Below, piece by piece: positions 13,254 through 13,285 of a stretch of DNA of 13,285 nt. The translations under genes were made by a program, and so were the position numbers. Every line of letters begins with the position of its first letter. Position 1 is the stretch's first letter. The notes beneath the pieces are model-generated. The model was not told the origin of the DNA, ran no database searches, and saw only the letters and a program-made list of their open reading frames with translations. Source of the DNA: Actinomycetes bacterium. Its GTDB lineage: Bacteria > Actinomycetota > Actinomycetes > Actinomycetales > Cellulomonadaceae. The stretch is taken from NCBI GenBank assembly GCA_023390875.1, contig JAEWCA010000460.1, positions 1 to 13,285 of the forward strand, in the 5' to 3' direction.

Positions 13254-13285
13254 CGTCGCCACCGGCGACGTGATCGGCGGTGGCG
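13254..13285 (+). terminator. Hairpin downstream of the regulator, truncated by the window end
   Basis: CGTCGCC (13254-13260) and GGCGACG (13264-13270) pair over 7 bp with a 3-base loop. An alternative pairing of CGCCACCG (13258-13265) with CGGTGGCG (13278-13285) gives 8 bp with a 12-base loop. The two structures are mutually exclusive. Position just after the stop favours a terminator; any T tract would lie beyond the window. Confidence 0.5.

Noticed and set aside
1..13285. CRISPR array or rRNA genes
   Set aside because: No regularly spaced repeats of 25-40 bp with unique spacers and no rRNA-like stretches were seen; the 27-bp periodic boxes at 10937-11002 are short, degenerate and promoter-linked.

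Overview
The window is high-GC DNA typical of an Actinomycetota chromosome, most likely a Micrococcales genus such as Cellulomonas or a relative. That placement is inferred from strongly GC-biased third codon positions, GTG starts, TANNNT-type -10 elements and the gene families present; no 16S or other marker lies here. The window falls into two parts that meet at about position 5480.

Left part (1-5480): the right-hand end of an integrated genomic island. From the left edge it holds the last 36 codons of an IS3-family transposase, then a leftward membrane protein with a lytic-transglycosylase-like domain whose tail seems to be cut by that IS. Next comes a badly decayed tyrosine integrase (about 1079-1919, minus strand) with frame changes and nonsense codons. 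Two compact rightward operons follow. Operon A (2166-3992) is a pentapeptide-repeat protein fused to a two-helix channel-like membrane module, a minimal Pol-beta-type nucleotidyltransferase, and a 100-aa protein of unknown function; the genes overlap by 4 and 14 bp. Operon B (4121-5258) is a Thoeris ThsB-like TIR protein, a RipA-family three-helix membrane protein and a 97-aa conserved small protein, joined by GTGA and ATGA overlaps. Both look like anti-phage or conflict modules in which a nucleotide-handling enzyme is paired with a membrane protein. The island ends at 5437-5480 in a 3' tRNA fragment running from the anticodon loop to the CC of the tail. The anticodon is CCT (tRNA-Arg-CCU). 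The 5' half is absent, which marks this as attR; an intact tRNA gene would be expected beyond the left end of the window.

Right part (5481-13285): ordinary, very GC-rich chromosomal genes. A leftward ArsR - SRPBCC - CoA-binding-fold operon (6855-5611) is followed by a rightward SNF2/HARP-type helicase-like ATPase (7252-9393). Convergent to it is a leftward hipBA toxin-antitoxin pair (10926-9425). Its promoter carries three operator-like repeats at an exact 27-bp period and predicts a leaderless hipB transcript. An isoprenylcysteine-carboxyl-methyltransferase-like membrane enzyme (11044-11520) diverges from hipB. Last is a divergent pair: a DUF4097 adhesin-like beta-repeat protein (12282-11620) and a regulator with an IS30-type N-terminal HTH fused to a GbsR/MarR-like winged helix (12508-13248). 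The intergenic region between this pair carries repeated 18-bp boxes.

The best candidates for an undescribed system are operon A, for which I know no described system of this composition, and operon B, a TIR plus RipA-like pair without a recognisable ThsA. All functional claims come from reading motifs; no database search was run.
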